Part shown: one piece after another, positions 25,001 to 31,644 of the stretch | Layout of the letters: each line of letters starts with the position of its first letter | Position numbering within the stretch: the stretch's first letter is position 1 | IMG/VR virus record: IMGVR_UViG_3300037882_000518 | Location: 1-40,158 of that record | Reading direction: 5' to 3' (one strand) | Origin: a virus | Length of the DNA stretch: 40,158 nucleotides | The notes under the pieces: generated by a model | The model's database searches: none | What the model was told of the DNA's origin: nothing | What the model saw: only the letters and a program-made list of their open reading frames with translations | Made by a program: the position numbers and the translations under genes

Positions 25001-25778
25001 TTAATCTTAATGCATCCAGTAATGGTCCTTTAAGTAGGTCTGCTGTTAATTTACCATCTGAAATAAACTTTTTAAGTGATGCAGCACTTTCGTCTGTTGT
25101 AACACCAGCTTTACCCATAGCTTTTGCTATTTCATTAAAGGTACCAGGTAATTGGTCAGTTACTTGTCGTAAATCTTCTAGTGTGACCTGGCCTGAACCA
25201 AACGTCTGGGATAGTCCTAAGAATAAAGCATCTACTTGTTGCGTTTGTAAACCGAACGCACGTATGTTATCATTTGTAAGAGTTAGCAAAGCATCCATTT
25301 CTTTAAATGAAATAATACCAGCTTTCACAGAAGGTATAAGTCTTGTAAAACCATCAGCTAAAGATTTTAATTCTACACCTTGTTCATTTGCTTTTGCTGT
25401 CAAATAAGTCATAGCTTGAGCACCTGCTTCAGCGCTGCGAGCCATAGTAGTTATTCTAGCTTCAAGATTTTGCATAACAACAGCAGCGTCTAAAAATGCT
25501 TTAGCAGAAAAAGCTACAAGCAAATTTGTTACAGCTGTTTTAGCTAAAGATGCCGCACCATTTAACTTAGTAACTTCTTGAGCTGATTGTTTGATTGCTG
25601 TATTAGCTGAAGAACTAGCTTTGCCTGTATCTTCTAGGGATTTACTTAATCCTGCAGCAGAATTTTTTGCTTCTTGAGATTTTTTCTTAATTTCATCCAG
25701 GGTTTTAATGACTTTCTGTCCGCCGTCTTCAGCGGATTTAGAAGATATGACTATATTAATAGGGACTTCAGTAGTCAT
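22050..25778 (-). CDS. tape measure protein
   Basis: 1242 residues. The tape measure domain lies at about 60-290 (LADGFTRLIPSVKAG, DQLPGTFNEIAKAMGKAGV). A glycine/alanine-rich hydrophobic region covers about 575-690 (AGGLLAGAGIGLSSIVLPIA), and long coiled coils flank it. Using the usual ratio of about 0.15 nm per residue, the tail would be near 185 nm. The C-terminal part (GTMQAGQVSLVGERSPEI) is typical of tape measure ends. It determines tail length and enters the host during DNA ejection. The gene follows the frameshifted chaperone, as is standard. Confidence 0.93.
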   Translation of the reverse strand: MTTEVPINIVISSKSAEDGGQKVIKTLDEIKKKSQEAKNSAAGLSKSLEDTGKASSSANTAIKQSAQEVTKLNGAASLAKTAVTNLLVAFSAKAFLDAAVVMQNLEARITTMARSAEAGAQAMTYLTAKANEQGVELKSLADGFTRLIPSVKAGIISFKEMDALLTLTNDNIRAFGLQTQQVDALFLGLSQTFGSGQVTLEDLRQVTDQLPGTFNEIAKAMGKAGVTTDESAASLKKFISDGKLTADLLKGPLLDALRLNEGSAKTLGDTFTAQMARMENAFLSLAKSVGDTGLLDLLSAGVQRLTDAINVLTLGVTLLQYGFVSLGDNTDLSIKLAEQYNHKLDEMYGRSKIATDQLDKLAGESSGSTGLAKVSKEAKAAAKEQDNLNKKLSEMLSDQEQENFTITMSEGAKEVSNFQYELEKLSKSVGGFNAKQQSMADLLVTNKAYLVKQKEEIKALKEAQEQLVKDANDAAQEYAKAYEAAAEELAKPFENAAREIQASISGGIERGLKGEINTAKEVADEIKNIFFKLAAETATLTFLNASGLNSTIASITGTPSKANAASSLINQVGSTGVSVLGSTGIGASINAFGASALPSLFSAGIGPTALSAGLGGAPAAGGLLAGAGIGLSSIVLPIAGLAVGALLSSVIGGSRPHPASNFAATIGGSGDADLQLFSKHTDTSTGSALGKSVGEITKSLVAAGLNVGGQVVQGGVDDGRGFFTIGTHNFKNSIDDKSKTVRFDPKNQASADSALGELAVRLAMTAKESAQYADQLKRVSTEGRTAEQVLSDITFITGFQKSLEEAKPALGAVETAIKIINDAYDTTRQTMDRLGFTLKDVNALESKRTSDLEKLKTSVFSDSVKGFIESINPAINRLSNLTDIYKAKIKDFNASGIDTTFVTKQYQVEQEKLLNQLANDRVTSLQDEANAAGKLVDDYQKLSDSLAKTISNLRIGSLSPLSKEQKLAEARALFNTTASKAALGDTEAASQLDSLANQFLSLSKDYYASSDRFVQDFNAVEQALNKAKDVADRQVSIQQQIANSAKQQVDILKNGFATLTNASLYDQAKALNASTPIPGFTQDQLLSQFPETANSIYVKNKASIQSSGLESTFLGLLDSYTRGTVGGAGRQATFLRNNPTVNSDLIQVARQLGIPGFDAGGTMQAGQVSLVGERSPEILRTSKGGKIIPIQNGDNIEQRLKALEKESKATNNILQYGFNAMLEKADKQTQAITDNTRAVVRK

Positions 25779-25782
25779 CGCT

Positions 25783-26495
25783 TTACTCTGGTTTATAATT
25801 CAAGTATTCAGTATCTAATACTTGGATAAAATCAACAAAATCTTCTAAGTCATAATAGCTAAGAAGATTTTGTTGATATGTAATTATTTCAGATATTGAA
25901 ATAGCACCTTGACCTGAAAATCCTATTTGCCTAGTTCTATTTAATCTCCAAAAAGCGACCCATATAACTTCTAAATCAGAAAACAATATAGGTCTATCAT
26001 CATAGAAGGTTGTTTTTTTGCCTTCGTTTATTCTATTTTCTAATTTTATTGCAACGTTCTGATATTTTAAATGCCATATCAGAACTTCTTTTAGTTTTTT
26101 TCCGCTTGCTCTTTAGTATCTTTTTTGAAAGTTTCTGTTTCACGAGCCATAAAAAGAATATCTGCTTTGAATCTTTTCATAGATGGTTTAGACAATAAAG
26201 CATAAGCATTATCAAAATTATAAGCAATGATATTACCCTCTTCATCTGTAATACCTTGCCAATCAACCAGGATAGCTTTGGCAAGTGCTTTTACATAAAT
26301 ATCTTCTTCAATATCAGGGTCAATTGATTTAGTACGTAATTGACCTTTATAAGGTTTAGAAAACTTTTCAATAGCTTCCAAATGGTTTTTGTTTCCAATT
26401 GCAGCTACTTTAACTTTAATTTCTTTGGTAATTTCTACCCAAGTACCTTCTTTTTCTAACTCTAGGTTAGTTTCATAAATATCGTAAATACTCAT
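25783..26495 (-). CDS. frameshifted tail-assembly chaperone (GT-like fusion)
   Basis: Product of a -1 ribosomal slip at A AAA AAC (26100-26094). The 134 codons of the upstream frame continue in the -1 frame for 103 more residues, giving about 237 in total. The -1 frame has no stop between the slip site and 25783 and no good ATG of its own; it starts LKEVLIWHLKYQN and continues through FSDLEVIWVAFWRLNRTRQ. This is the equivalent of lambda gpGT, which binds tape measure and tail tube proteins during assembly. A 10-bp stem-loop follows the slip site. Confidence 0.85.
26056..26100 (-). promoter_or_regulatory. programmed -1 frameshift signal
   Basis: Read on the minus strand: slippery heptamer A AAA AAC in the correct X XXY YYZ phase (26100-26094), an 8-base spacer with the zero-frame stop TAA, then a perfect 10-bp stem GTTCTGATAT (26085-26076) / ATATCAGAAC (26065-26056) with a 10-base loop. 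Heptamer, spacer and stem match known -1 frameshift elements. Confidence 0.88.
26091..26495 (-). CDS. tail-assembly chaperone, unshifted form (G-like)
   Basis: 134 residues made when ribosomes do not slip. The sequence is charged and helical at both ends (YETNLELEKEGTWVEITKEI, then ETETFKKDTKEQAEKN) with a hydrophobic middle, as in tail-assembly chaperones between tail tube and tape measure genes. GGAG precedes ATG 26495. The last codons (GAA AAA AAC) form the slip site, so this protein and the longer fusion share an N-terminus. In lambda the ratio of the two forms matters for tail assembly. Confidence 0.85.
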   Translation of the reverse strand: MSIYDIYETNLELEKEGTWVEITKEIKVKVAAIGNKNHLEAIEKFSKPYKGQLRTKSIDPDIEEDIYVKALAKAILVDWQGITDEEGNIIAYNFDNAYALLSKPSMKRFKADILFMARETETFKKDTKEQAEKN

Positions 26496-26507
26496 TTTAA
26501 TCTCCGA

Positions 26508-27668
26508 TTAGATTTTAGTGATGCCAATTGTGGCACCCAAGGCTGTGTTAATAGAAGCCATATATGTAAACTTCTGTAACACGTCCGTGTTAATACCGCT
26601 AGTAGAATTGTCACCATTAGAAGGTACTACTGTTGGGAAGTCAAATACATAAGCATTACCGGCAGCATCTTCTGCAACCAGTGCTAAAGAAGTTTGTGTG
26701 AAGTTCAAGTATTCTTGCAAGAATACGTTGTCTTCCAAATAACCTTCTAAAGTAATTTCTGCAGTTTGTGTACCCGAACCAATACCAACCATTGCAAGAT
26801 TGTTGATAGCTGGCTGGTCACGAAGTTGAGGACTGATAGTGAATGAAAAGTTAGTAATATCCAAGGTACTTAATGCAGAACCTTTGAATACAGCCTTAAC
26901 GTTGTCAACAGAGTTCATCGAACGTGTTACAGCTGCAGCATTAGGGCTTCCATCACCTTGTGTTGTGGTAGCTACTTTCATCTCTTTACCACGAAGACCG
27001 AAAGAACCGTTTACCAGTGAGTTAGGTGTAAATCCAAATTGGCATTGTCCTACACGCATACCTGTAAAGTATTTGAAAGTAGCAATATCATTTCTTTCAA
27101 TTTCTAATAGAAAAGATTGGTCTGTGACTCCATTCTTAAGCAAAGTACCTTTAAGAGTTCTTGATGTACCTGCTGTTTCATTGATGAGTGCTTTACCTTC
27201 TACTGTAATTTCACCGGCACTTGCTTTTGCAATAACACGATAATAACCGTTATTGGCACCTGAACTTGCAACAAATCCTGATGCTTTGATAAATTGTCCT
27301 ACTACAACATTTGTAAAACCGTTGCCAGAATCTGTGAACTTATTTCCTGATGCTACTGCAGCAATTCCTGTCCCTGTTACTGTAAAAGGTGTGGCAAACA
27401 AATTACGCAAAGAACCTTCAAAAAGCAAGTCCAAACCTGAACCGAAGTTCATTTCAACACCAATATCCCCTGAAGCACTAATACCGACACGATTGACATT
27501 TGAGATATTACCATCAGCACGAATGTTCTTTGACTGTTCGGTATTTGTCGATTGAGTCAATGATTCAGACGTGATATTAATATCAGTCATCTTATTAGAA
27601 GTACTAGGAGTTTCTGCCCATGTAGTTTCACGATAGATACGTGCTTGTGTGCTAGAGCCGTTAGACAT
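26508..27668 (-). CDS. major tail tube protein
   Basis: 386 residues from ATG 27668, which has AGGAG upstream; an earlier ATG at 27734 would add 22 residues from inside the previous gene. It lies directly before the chaperone pair, the standard tail tube position. The sequence is beta-rich (GISASGDIGVEMNFGSGLDL ... FGFTPNSLVNGSFGLRGKEM ... FTYMASINTALGATIGITKI). Residues about 100-170 (TVTGTGIAAVASGN, NGYYRVIAKASAGEITV) look like an extra inserted beta domain facing outward. No frameshift or break. Confidence 0.85.
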   Translation of the reverse strand: MSNGSSTQARIYRETTWAETPSTSNKMTDINITSESLTQSTNTEQSKNIRADGNISNVNRVGISASGDIGVEMNFGSGLDLLFEGSLRNLFATPFTVTGTGIAAVASGNKFTDSGNGFTNVVVGQFIKASGFVASSGANNGYYRVIAKASAGEITVEGKALINETAGTSRTLKGTLLKNGVTDQSFLLEIERNDIATFKYFTGMRVGQCQFGFTPNSLVNGSFGLRGKEMKVATTTQGDGSPNAAAVTRSMNSVDNVKAVFKGSALSTLDITNFSFTISPQLRDQPAINNLAMVGIGSGTQTAEITLEGYLEDNVFLQEYLNFTQTSLALVAEDAAGNAYVFDFPTVVPSNGDNSTSGINTDVLQKFTYMASINTALGATIGITKI

Positions 27669-27849
27669 TCTTTTTCTCCTTTCTGATTTGAGTAACTTCT
27701 GCTTCTGCCACAACAGTAGGAGTTTGTTCCTCAACTACTTCAATAGCAAAACCTCTTTTAATTAAAGAATCAGCTTCATCATTAGAATATTGTCCTCTAT
27801 ATCCGACAAAACAATTTCCTTTAGGTTTTGTAAACTCAACAATCTTCAT
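27661..27849 (-). CDS. small hypothetical structural-region protein, 62 aa
   Basis: The protein has a short N-terminal beta-like domain (KIVEFTKPKGNCFVGYRGQY) followed by a helix with ADSLIKRGFAIEV, a pattern also seen in small phage proteins that carry one copy of a YxxGE...A..LI..G unit. A flexible charged tail (VVAEAEVTQIRKEKKN) ends the protein. It overlaps the tail tube gene by 8 bases and the terminator gene by 4 bases. No function assigned; cotranslation suggests a small tail or connector accessory. Confidence 0.6.
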   Translation of the reverse strand: MKIVEFTKPKGNCFVGYRGQYSNDEADSLIKRGFAIEVVEEQTPTVVAEAEVTQIRKEKKNV

Positions 27850-28262
27850 GATAAACCTCTGTGATAATCATAATAAAATGGTATTGATAAATTGACTTGG
27901 TACCATCCTTCAGATTGCCCAATATCGTTTTTAGTAACCGCACTAAAAGTTTCCCCTGTGCTTAACTGGACCGCTTCCAGAACGCTAGATATTTGGTCAG
28001 ATATAACATCTATGTTTAAGGTAGACGTCGCTCTGGGTACAAATACCTGAACAAAAACTATACCTCTAGACCTTACCTTAACATTAGCACCACCTACACT
28101 AACAAAATCAGCTATTAAAGTTTGAACACTAAATCTAATCCATGAGGTGTTTTCAGGTATTTCAAAATCAACATTATCCCAAGCTATTTTATCAGCACTA
28201 ACTCCTGTGAAGTTTGCTAAAAAATAACTTTGGATATTTTTTCTTATTGATTCAAAGCTCAT
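27846..28262 (-). CDS. tail terminator protein (DUF4128-like)
   Basis: 138 residues. The pattern WIRFSVQTLIADF, RSRGIVFVQVFVPR, then DQISSVLEAVQL and EGWYQVNLSIPFYYDYH is that of DUF4128 / tail terminator-like proteins, the hexameric ring that caps the head-proximal end of the tail tube. The position between connector genes and the tube gene agrees. Length is as expected. It overlaps the upstream gene by 11 bases. Confidence 0.82.
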   Translation of the reverse strand: MSFESIRKNIQSYFLANFTGVSADKIAWDNVDFEIPENTSWIRFSVQTLIADFVSVGGANVKVRSRGIVFVQVFVPRATSTLNIDVISDQISSVLEAVQLSTGETFSAVTKNDIGQSEGWYQVNLSIPFYYDYHRGLS

Positions 28263-28509
28263 TTAACAATCCCATATTCTCGATTGCTTTTTGTTTAATT
28301 ATTTCACAAGCAGAAATCATTTCACTACATTTCATTGCTGCTTGTGTAAATCCTACATCATAAGCTCCATCTTTATCATTTACTCTAATGATAATGACTT
28401 TATTATAATCTCCGTTTTCATATTGCTCTAAAGCATTTTCTAATGCATCTTTTGGTGACCACATAGTTGCATCTTTTTTTTCTAAAGCTAATTGAATAAT
28501 ATGACTCAT
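28252..28509 (-). CDS. conserved hypothetical phage protein, 85 aa
   Basis: A small alpha/beta protein: helix (LALEKKDATMWSPKDALENAL), strand (KVIIIRVNDKDGAYDVGF) and helix (QAAMKCSEMISACEIIKQKA). Very similar small proteins are common near the head-tail junction genes of siphoviruses, but I know no experimental role. ATGACT start overlaps the stop of the upstream connector gene (ATGA-like), and its end overlaps the terminator gene. Confidence 0.65.
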   Translation of the reverse strand: MSHIIQLALEKKDATMWSPKDALENALEQYENGDYNKVIIIRVNDKDGAYDVGFTQAAMKCSEMISACEIIKQKAIENMGLLNEL

Positions 28510-28880
28510 TTTACATTCTTCGCTAGTTCTACTGAATTTTGTACATAAGCAATTGGTGCTTGTTTAGAGTGACCATCATTTAATCTTCCGATATAAGGTA
28601 AATTATTTGATATATAGATTGTTTCCTCTTTAACACTATTAACTTTATTTATTCCTTGGGTAATAGTACTTCCACCAGACTTATCAAAACTGTTTTCATT
28701 TGCGCTTCTGATAGGCCCATTTATTCCTACTAACCAATTTGCCCTAGCTCTTCCCGTATCAACAGGAGTTGCTAAAACCACATATTGTAATATCGCCAAA
28801 GCCACTTTTCTTTTATTATCAGTTATTACTCTGATAATTTCACCTTTAGCTTTTTCTATTGCTATATCTGTTTCACTCAT
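28506..28880 (-). CDS. HK97 gp10-like neck/tail-completion protein
   Basis: 124 residues. VVLATPVDTGRARANWLVG (about 34-53) and IYISNNLPYIGRLNDGHSKQAP (about 91-112) are the two conserved blocks of HK97 gp10-like neck or tail-completion proteins. It probably completes the head-tail interface together with the genes on both sides. The N-terminus is helical and charged. Overlap of 4 bases with each neighbour. Confidence 0.82.
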   Translation of the reverse strand: MSETDIAIEKAKGEIIRVITDNKRKVALAILQYVVLATPVDTGRARANWLVGINGPIRSANENSFDKSGGSTITQGINKVNSVKEETIYISNNLPYIGRLNDGHSKQAPIAYVQNSVELAKNVK

Positions 28881-29230
28881 TTTCTTATTTGTAATTCGTA
28901 ATAGACATTAGTTGAACCAGGTGATATGTCTTTTATATTTATGATAGAAAATCTTTCATTGTTTATTTCAACAAAATCTGTTCTTTTAGGTTTTTGTTGA
29001 AGTGTTGCAGTTATCAATTTTATATCATCTTTCTTTATTGTTTCACCATCAATATCTTTTGTGTTATAATTGAATCTAACACCTTTACTATTGACTGTTG
29101 ATTCAGTATTGGTTATAGAATTAGTTGATGGATTATAGCTACCTAGTGTTACATATACTAATACAATATCTAAACCGTCTTTGTTTATCAATCTCTTAGC
29201 AGTATTCTGTAAAGATACATAGTTAACCAT
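28877..29230 (-). CDS. head-tail stopper/closure protein
   Basis: 117 residues, beta-rich, with FNYNTKDIDGETIKKDDIKL in the middle and PKRTDFVEINNERFSIINIKDISPG near the end, the layout of small beta-barrel stoppers (SPP1 gp16 and lambda gpFII-like). It lies between the adaptor-like and gp10-like genes, the canonical stopper position. I assign it from position and pattern, not from a catalytic motif. Confidence 0.68.
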   Translation of the reverse strand: MVNYVSLQNTAKRLINKDGLDIVLVYVTLGSYNPSTNSITNTESTVNSKGVRFNYNTKDIDGETIKKDDIKLITATLQQKPKRTDFVEINNERFSIINIKDISPGSTNVYYELQIRK

Positions 29231-29730
29231 TATGTCCTCACTAATTTTACAGAGTTACCTCCATTTCTATAAACATATAAATCTGATAACAATTTAGATA
29301 TTTTAGGATATTGATTAGAAATAGGTGCACCAGATTGATACTCTACTTCTATCTCACCTACCTTTTCTCTTTTAATATAGTTAGAATTAGAAATTGTAGG
29401 TGATAAGTCTTCAGTTAAACTTAGTAAAGCTAATTCAGCAACAGCGTTCTTAATCTTTACAGGTACCGAATTGCTAACATCTCTGCCTTGGGAATCGTGA
29501 GCGTTTGTTCTTGGCCAGTTCAAAGCTTGTGATAAAGATTTGATTGTACCAACCCATGCAAATGATTCGTCAAGATAGTTCGTAGCTTTTCTTAAAGCAG
29601 CTTCTTTTACAGAATTAGAACCTGTCCAAGCACTATTCAATAAAGTTGTGTGATATGTATCAGCATCTGCCACACTCAAATAGCTATTTGAGTTAGATAA
29701 ACCTGTTCCATCTTCAACTATTAAAGCCAT
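29230..29730 (-). CDS. head-tail adaptor (annotated elsewhere as DnaT-like)
   Basis: 166 residues. The N-terminus (VEDGTGLSNSNSYLSVADADTYH) and AALRKATNYLDESFAWVG, LNWPRTNAHDSQG and IKNAVAELALLSL are typical of a family labelled 'DnaT-like ssDNA-binding' in many phages but found in the adaptor position and related to HK97 gp6-like connector proteins. A helical bundle that docks under the portal is the likely structure. One-base overlap with both neighbours. Confidence 0.8.
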   Translation of the reverse strand: MALIVEDGTGLSNSNSYLSVADADTYHTTLLNSAWTGSNSVKEAALRKATNYLDESFAWVGTIKSLSQALNWPRTNAHDSQGRDVSNSVPVKIKNAVAELALLSLTEDLSPTISNSNYIKREKVGEIEVEYQSGAPISNQYPKISKLLSDLYVYRNGGNSVKLVRT

Positions 29731-30071
29731 TATAGTTCCTCAGCAGACTCACTCAAAGCCTTAATTACAGCAACTCGTTTATCTTTAAGATTCATTTTAT
29801 CAAAGTCTTTAACTTTAATATCTTGTTCTTTTAACAAATCTTCTAACATTTTAGAAGTCATGTTGTTAATTGATTCTTCGGTAATATCACCTTCCAACTC
29901 AATTTTCTTATTAGTTTCTGCAACTTCAGGAAGCCATTCAGCTTTACCTTCAGGCGCTTCACCAATACATTCGTAATTGCCTGATGCTAAAATCTCTTTA
30001 GCATCAACAGGATGAACAGAAATAATTTGCCCTGTCTCAATTGATTTTAGTTTAATTTTAGCATCAGACAT
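29730..30071 (-). CDS. hypothetical protein with C-terminal SAP/HeH-like helices
   Basis: 113 residues. The N-terminus is a small beta unit (KLKSIETGQIISVHPVDAKEILASG) and the end a helix-loop-helix (NNMTSKMLEDLLKEQDIKVKD ... KDKRVAVIKALSES) like SAP/HeH or Rho-N-type modules, which bind nucleic acid or protein. Such proteins often lie between capsid and adaptor genes in phages. Its role is unknown. AGAGGT precedes the start. Confidence 0.6.
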   Translation of the reverse strand: MSDAKIKLKSIETGQIISVHPVDAKEILASGNYECIGEAPEGKAEWLPEVAETNKKIELEGDITEESINNMTSKMLEDLLKEQDIKVKDFDKMNLKDKRVAVIKALSESAEEL

Positions 30072-30086
30072 ATGAACCTCTTTTTA

Positions 30087-30557
30087 TTACGCAGGATTTG
30101 TATCCAGTTTTGTTAGGAATGCAACATAGTTAACACCTGTAGCGATAGTACCTGCAACAATAGTATTTAAGCGCATATAACGATAGATAGTGTTATTAAT
30201 AACGTTATTGATAGGTACAATATAACGACCTTCAACATTATTAACAGTTGCGGCACCGAGCATAGGTGTGGCATGGCCAAGATAAAGTACTTGTCCTGCA
30301 GCAATTCCTGATGCGAAAGTCGCTGAGTTAGAATACTCAGCGATAATCGTATAAAGCTCATCGCCTGTTGCTACTTCAACTGCGCTAGCATCGATGATTA
30401 AATCGGCACGCATTTTTGCTGTACCTAAGTCCAAGATTCTGTTTGCTGAGGCTACTTGCGCAACAGCTGATGCAGCAACAAGACCTGCGTCTTTAAGTTG
30501 AAGTAGTGAATCGAAAATGCGACCACCTACGTTTGGTCCTTCTGTAGCAATTGGCAT
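30087..30557 (-). CDS. Bbp16-family capsid cement protein
   Basis: 156 residues. DSLLQLKDAGLVAASAVAQ, ASANRILDLGTAKM, and DASAVEVATGDELYTIIAEY are characteristic of the Bbp16-type cement proteins described from Bordetella phage BPP-1, which bind the capsid surface and stabilise the shell. It directly follows the major capsid gene, as expected, with AAGGAG before ATG 30557. No truncation is visible. Confidence 0.82.
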   Translation of the reverse strand: MPIATEGPNVGGRIFDSLLQLKDAGLVAASAVAQVASANRILDLGTAKMRADLIIDASAVEVATGDELYTIIAEYSNSATFASGIAAGQVLYLGHATPMLGAATVNNVEGRYIVPINNVINNTIYRYMRLNTIVAGTIATGVNYVAFLTKLDTNPA

Positions 30558-30582
30558 GATATTCTCCTTTTAATATAAATAA

Positions 30583-31509
30583 TTATGCTACGACAGCTAA
30601 GTCACCAATGTGACGAAGACGTGCTGCTGCTCGACCTTTGAAAATTGCCATACCAGCATACCATTCAACACGAGTACGCATTGCTGGTTTGGTTTGCAAT
30701 TCACCAAGGTCACGTGCATCAATACCACCGTTCTGAATACCTGATACCCCGTCACTACCCATTGATACGCAATAGATAGATGTAGCTGTTGCTGTACCTG
30801 ATGAAGCAGCTTCAGTGAAGGGAAGAATATCAGCATAAAGGTTGTCTTTATCAGCAATCAAGATTGGCAAGTCGTTGTATTTTGTAATAGGACGACCGAA
30901 TCCATCAACTTGGTATGTAATATATCCACCCACAGAACCGTTACGAGCAGCTTGAGTCAAACGACGCTTCATTGTTTTGTTCATAATAAGATGGGTAGGG
31001 TCATCAACAAGATCAATAAGTTCATCGAGTTTGGAAAGACTTAGCGCTGCACCGTTTGCTGTTGAACCTGCAGAGATAAGTTGGTCACCAGTAATACGCG
31101 CTTGAAGTCCTGTCATTTCACGTGGGTCAACGGTATTATCACCTTTTAGGAATGAAAGAGTCCAACGTCCAGCAAGAGCTTTAATTTTCATTGCTTCTTC
31201 AGTTGAACGACGTGACATACCCATTGTATCAAGAATAAACTTGTCTACATCAAGGTCACCGCCGACGATAGAAAGGACTTCTGTCACAGGATTAATAATA
31301 CCTGTGCTTTCTGTATATCCTTCGTTAACACCACGAAAACCTACACCCGGAAGAGTTTCTTCACGGTTGTACTTAAGTGCGTTACCTCCAATACTTTCGA
31401 AAGGTAAGAATTGAAGAATGTCAGATGAACGTGCGTACAATTCAATGATAGCTGAACGAACAACATCTCCTGATGCGGCTTTTGCTGCTTCGACTAATGT
31501 AATAGCCAT
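30583..31509 (-). CDS. major capsid protein (HK97 fold)
   Basis: 308 residues. VDKFILDTMGMSRRSTEEAM, LDELIDLVDDPTHLIMNKTMKRRL and GGYITYQVDGFGRPITKYND are the spine-helix, A-domain and E-loop-like blocks of HK97-fold capsid proteins without a delta domain (scaffold is a separate gene). The C-terminus MRTRVEWYAGMAIFKGRAAARLRHI is typical. GGAG supports the start. It has its own promoter region and a structured leader. Confidence 0.88.
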   Translation of the reverse strand: MAITLVEAAKAASGDVVRSAIIELYARSSDILQFLPFESIGGNALKYNREETLPGVGFRGVNEGYTESTGIINPVTEVLSIVGGDLDVDKFILDTMGMSRRSTEEAMKIKALAGRWTLSFLKGDNTVDPREMTGLQARITGDQLISAGSTANGAALSLSKLDELIDLVDDPTHLIMNKTMKRRLTQAARNGSVGGYITYQVDGFGRPITKYNDLPILIADKDNLYADILPFTEAASSGTATATSIYCVSMGSDGVSGIQNGGIDARDLGELQTKPAMRTRVEWYAGMAIFKGRAAARLRHIGDLAVVA

Positions 31510-31546
31510 TTTTAGACTCCATGATTATAATATATGATTATTTTGG

Positions 31547-31591
31547 AGATATGGCCCTTAGCCGAGGGCATCCTAGATGCTATAAATATCT
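31547..31591 (-). other. predicted folded RNA leader of the capsid gene
   Basis: On the minus strand AGATAT (31591-31586) pairs with ATATCT (31552-31547) and encloses two adjacent hairpins, GCATC/GATGC (loop TAG) and CCCT/AGGG (loop CGGCTA), a compact three-way junction about 40 bases before the capsid start. There is no T-run after it, so it is not a terminator. It could stabilise the capsid mRNA or be an RNase processing site. Confidence 0.5.
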
Positions 31592-31632
31592 ATCCTTAGA
31601 TTAAGTGTACATTAAAAGATTTGTATTGTACA
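31583..31632 (-). promoter_or_regulatory. two tandem TGTACA-type promoters for the capsid-tail unit
   Basis: On the minus strand the first is TGTACA (31632-31627), 17 bases, TACACT (31609-31604); the second is TGTACA (31611-31606), 17 bases, TATTTA (31588-31583). The -10 matches are modest, but the hexamer and spacing agree with the other late sites. Only the first transcript would contain the whole leader structure. Confidence 0.5.
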
Positions 31633-31644
31633 TAACTATTTTTT

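Noticed and set aside
24964-25407. 147-codon plus-strand frame opposite the tape measure gene
   Set aside because: Antisense to a well-supported gene in a late region read only on the minus strand, with no ribosome site or recognisable domain. The same applies to the frames near 26839, 27253 and 32102.
25783-25986. Independent 67-residue gene starting at TTG
   Set aside because: The frame is open upstream to the slip site with no stop and no ribosome site for a separate start, so it is the -1 extension of the tail chaperone.
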